This document shows, one piece after another, positions 61,808 to 64,000 of a stretch of DNA of 64,000 bases (within the stretch, counting starts at the first letter, position 1; each line of letters starts with the position of its first letter). Under the pieces are notes generated by a model. It made no database searches. It saw nothing but the letters and a program-made list of their open reading frames with translations, and was not told where the DNA came from. The translations under genes were made by a program, and so were the position numbers. The DNA is taken from assembly GCA_033032865.1 (NCBI GenBank), contig JAWHQI010000520.1, positions 806,001-870,000 on the forward strand, written 5' to 3'. Origin of the DNA: Dactylorhiza incarnata (lineage: Eukaryota; Streptophyta; Magnoliopsida; Asparagales; Orchidaceae).

Positions 61808-64000
61808 TGTAACATCCCCCAAACTGCTAGACCCCTAAGTTAGTTTTGTCATGAATAGGTCATGACAAAACCATAGGAAGAGCCAATTGACCATGTGAGC
61901 TTAGGAAAGAAGAAGAAAACCACCTTGGTCTGCAAATAGCAATTTCCAGTTACCAAGCTTAGGGTTGGACTTTAGGGCCTCAACTTGACAATTTGACCCC
62001 ACCATAGCATCCCTAACCCTTTAGGGGTCCCCTTAGGGCACCAAGGGCCCATTGGGGTCAACCAAAGAGGCCAATTTTACCAAAGTCAACTAAAACCCCA
62101 AATTGGTCAAAGTAGCCTAATTAGGGTCAAATAACCTCCACCATGCCAAATTGACCACACATCTAGGCCTAGAATACCATAAGAGACCTATTAGACCTAA
62201 AAGCCCCATCATGGGACCCCCAGGGGGTGCAAATTGACCATAATGCCCTTTTTAGGTCAAATTGGCAATTCTTCTCCAAGTGCCCTAATTGACCACCACC
62301 ATATTAAATTGACCCTACCCATAGTGTTATCATGTCATAGGGGACCCAGTGGACTAAAAGCCCCATGACTGGGTCAACCCTAGGGCTCAATTTGACCAAA
62401 GTCAATTCAGCCTATTTTGGTCAAATCAGCTTAAATTGGGTCAACTAAGGCTCATATGACCAAATTGACCCCACCAGTAGTTTCTAAACCTAATTTGGAA
62501 CCCAATGGACCCAAAAGCCCCATCCTAGGGTCACTCAATTGGTCAATTTGACCAAAAGTCAAACTTGCCCAATTTAGGTCAAATCTCTTAAACCTAGCCC
62601 AATCCCTTTGGGCTAACTCAATTGGGTGGTCAACCAGCCTAGTAAACTAGCATTAAACACAGAGGGGAGTGGAATTTCGGCCATGGTGAGTAGGAGAGAG
62701 AAAATGGGGGTTTTTCCCCAATTTTGGGAAGAGAAAAAGAGGCCATTCATGGCCGTTAAGGAGTTACACCCCTTGACCTCCCTCATTAACACTCCCATTC
62801 ATCTCCTCTGCCGATTTTGAGGAGTTCCCAGCCGTTTCCAGGAGGAATTAAGACAGGGGGGATGCATTGGGTCGGTTATGGGAGGAATATGAAGAGGCCA
62901 TTAATGGCATTAAGGGGTTAAAGCCACCACCACCTTCAATCGACCCCCCTATCATCTTCAGAAGCCGGAGAGGAGAGAAACCCCCAAGATTTCAGAAGGT
63001 CTCGTGTTCTGTAGGCTTGAATTGGCATGGCACCACAACCACCCCGAGCTCCCATGGTGTACACGAGGACAACACGACGGCAAGCTCCACAACAGGTCCA
63101 TTTCCCTTCCCTGACCTCTGAGGAATAGATCCCAATCGCCGGCGGCTCGAATCGTGGCCAATCGGCCGTGAATCGAGCCAGCCAAGCCTCCCGTTGATCC
63201 GGTTGGGCTTCTCCTTCCAGAACACGATTCCGGCCACCTCCGGCCACCTCCGGCCGATCAAACACCGCTCATCGCCGGCCGCCACCTCAACGGAGGTGGT
63301 GGTGGCGTTGGTCGGCCGGGGCGGCGCTCAGGTGGCCGGGAAATCCAAGTTTAATACGGCCCAGGCACGGCAAATCCTGGCCGCTGGTTCATCGGGGATG
63401 ATAACCAGGCGCGGTCGGATTGCTTCAAGATTTGTGCGGCCCCTTGGTGTTATTTCCTGAAATCTGTGATTAAACCTGCAGCAATTATTTAATTCTTTTA
63501 AAAATACTTAGAGGCTTCTAGGGAAAAATTATCCAACAGCAAAGTTGGAGCCCCTGATGTCTAGTTTAATTCAAAATTGAGTTCACTCGATTTGGAGCCC
63601 TGGTTAGGGCACATCACTCATTTTGGTGAGGTCTGTCCATAGGGCTAACCAGAGTTTGTTTTTGATGCCCACCTCAATCTAGAACTCCAAATGACATGAA
63701 ATTTGGGGTGTAGGCTAGTCTTATACACATGAAGGGCATGTCCAAAAATCAGAATGTTTGGAGAACCTTTTTTTATAGTTTTTGGAAAAATTCAATAATC
63801 CATGTGTGATTTAATTAGGTGCTTTAGACACCTCAAAACCATTCCAAACTTGGATGTGTGGTCCTAGAGAGCATGTAGGGTCTCTGGTTAAAATCTCATA
63901 ATTTTTGGAGTTGATTTGGTAGGGCAATTCACCAAGTCAATCTTAGGCTCCCTAGGTTAGGGAAAAACTTTGGGTGAGTGCCCCCACTCTTCCACAAAGC
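61808..64000 (+). mobile_element. Element K: start of a long LTR retrotransposon (runs off the window)
   Basis: It begins TGTAACATCCCCC, the usual start of long chromovirus-type LTRs, right after the leader fragment of J. At least 2.2 kb is LTR-like: a W-box-rich part (61885-62640), a purine-rich part with possible short ORFs (62690-63460), and an AT-richer tail with phrases such as 'ctccaaatgacatgaaattt' (63685). No gag or PBS is reached before the edge, so identity rests on the terminus only. The small ORFs at 62867-63121 and 63194-63460 have no recognisable domain. Confidence 0.5.
61885..62636. promoter_or_regulatory. W-box (TTGACY) cluster in LTR K
   Basis: 22 TTGACC/TTGACT words counted in both orientations in about 750 bp, where under one is expected by chance. 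The word is the core site of plant WRKY transcription factors. Confidence 0.6.

Noticed and set aside
62690..63460. Protein-coding gene in LTR K (ORFs of 84-109 aa)
   Set aside because: Overlapping ORFs on both strands without domains, within LTR-like sequence; more likely untranslated leader.

Overview
This window is plant nuclear DNA. The evidence is a plant-type Mediator MED33 (REF4/RFR1) gene in canonical GT-AG exons, LTR retrotransposons of plant lineages (Tat-type Ty3/gypsy, a Sirevirus, other Ty1/copia), an Au-like SINE, and plant hAT and MULE remnants. The very GC-rich first MED33 exon followed by AT-richer later exons fits a monocot better than a eudicot, but this is only an inference. 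There are no rRNA genes, CRISPR arrays or operons. Most of the 64 kb is nested mobile DNA.

Layout. (1) 1-24,011, minus strand: the 5' part of MED33. Exon 1 is 23740-24011, exon 2 is 21953-22063 and exon 3 is about 3613-3954; later exons lie beyond the left edge. Intron 2 is about 18 kb because copia element A (4791-20895, TSD CATGA) sits in it. A carries three further insertions: long-LTR unit C1 (5151-8923, TSD CCGCT, itself with an internal duplication and a SINE), its relative C2 (11336-13726), and copia element B (15476-20661, TSD ATATG). Intron 3 holds a gag-only Ty3/gypsy derivative Y (756-3331) and the tail of an older copia element. (2) 24,352-32,480: element D, a minus-oriented Tat-type Ty3/gypsy deletion derivative with identical-length 666-bp LTRs. 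It has gag and protease remnants, the end of an integrase, and two plus-strand (antisense) genes of the plant 'transposase_28' type. (3) 32,481-39,297: element E, a Ty1/copia element with nearly whole gag-pol but a truncated left LTR, inserted in a hAT BED-finger exon. (4) 39,604-45,865: element G, a second minus-oriented Tat-type element with gag only, full of minisatellites, inserted in the 5' region of the same hAT (TSD AGGAG). (5) 46,317-57,537: element H, a young Sirevirus on the minus strand (TSD GAGGT). Its gag and pol are open except for one in-frame TAG. An intact antisense ORF of about 393 aa lies between pol and the 3' LTR. (6) 57,867-60,258: a decayed MULE transposase gene with an OTU-like protease domain. 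(7) 60.3-61.8 kb: a Tat/Athila-like LTR remnant (J). (8) 61,808 to the right edge: the start of a long LTR (K) beginning TGTAACATCC.

How it works together. The only clear host gene is MED33, a subunit of the Mediator tail that represses phenylpropanoid genes in Arabidopsis. The rest are selfish elements at different stages of decay: A, B, C and Y are old; D, E and G are intermediate; H is very recent. Three themes stand out. First, antisense genes sit in the 3' part of unrelated retrotransposons (D and H). Second, most of the larger LTRs carry their own short word scattered in both orientations: GCGAGTA in D, GTCGA in E, CTGTCG in H, TTGACY (a W-box) in K, and GGGTGCG in J. Third, G and D carry tandem arrays in the 3' untranslated region. 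All word counts below were made by eye and should be recounted.
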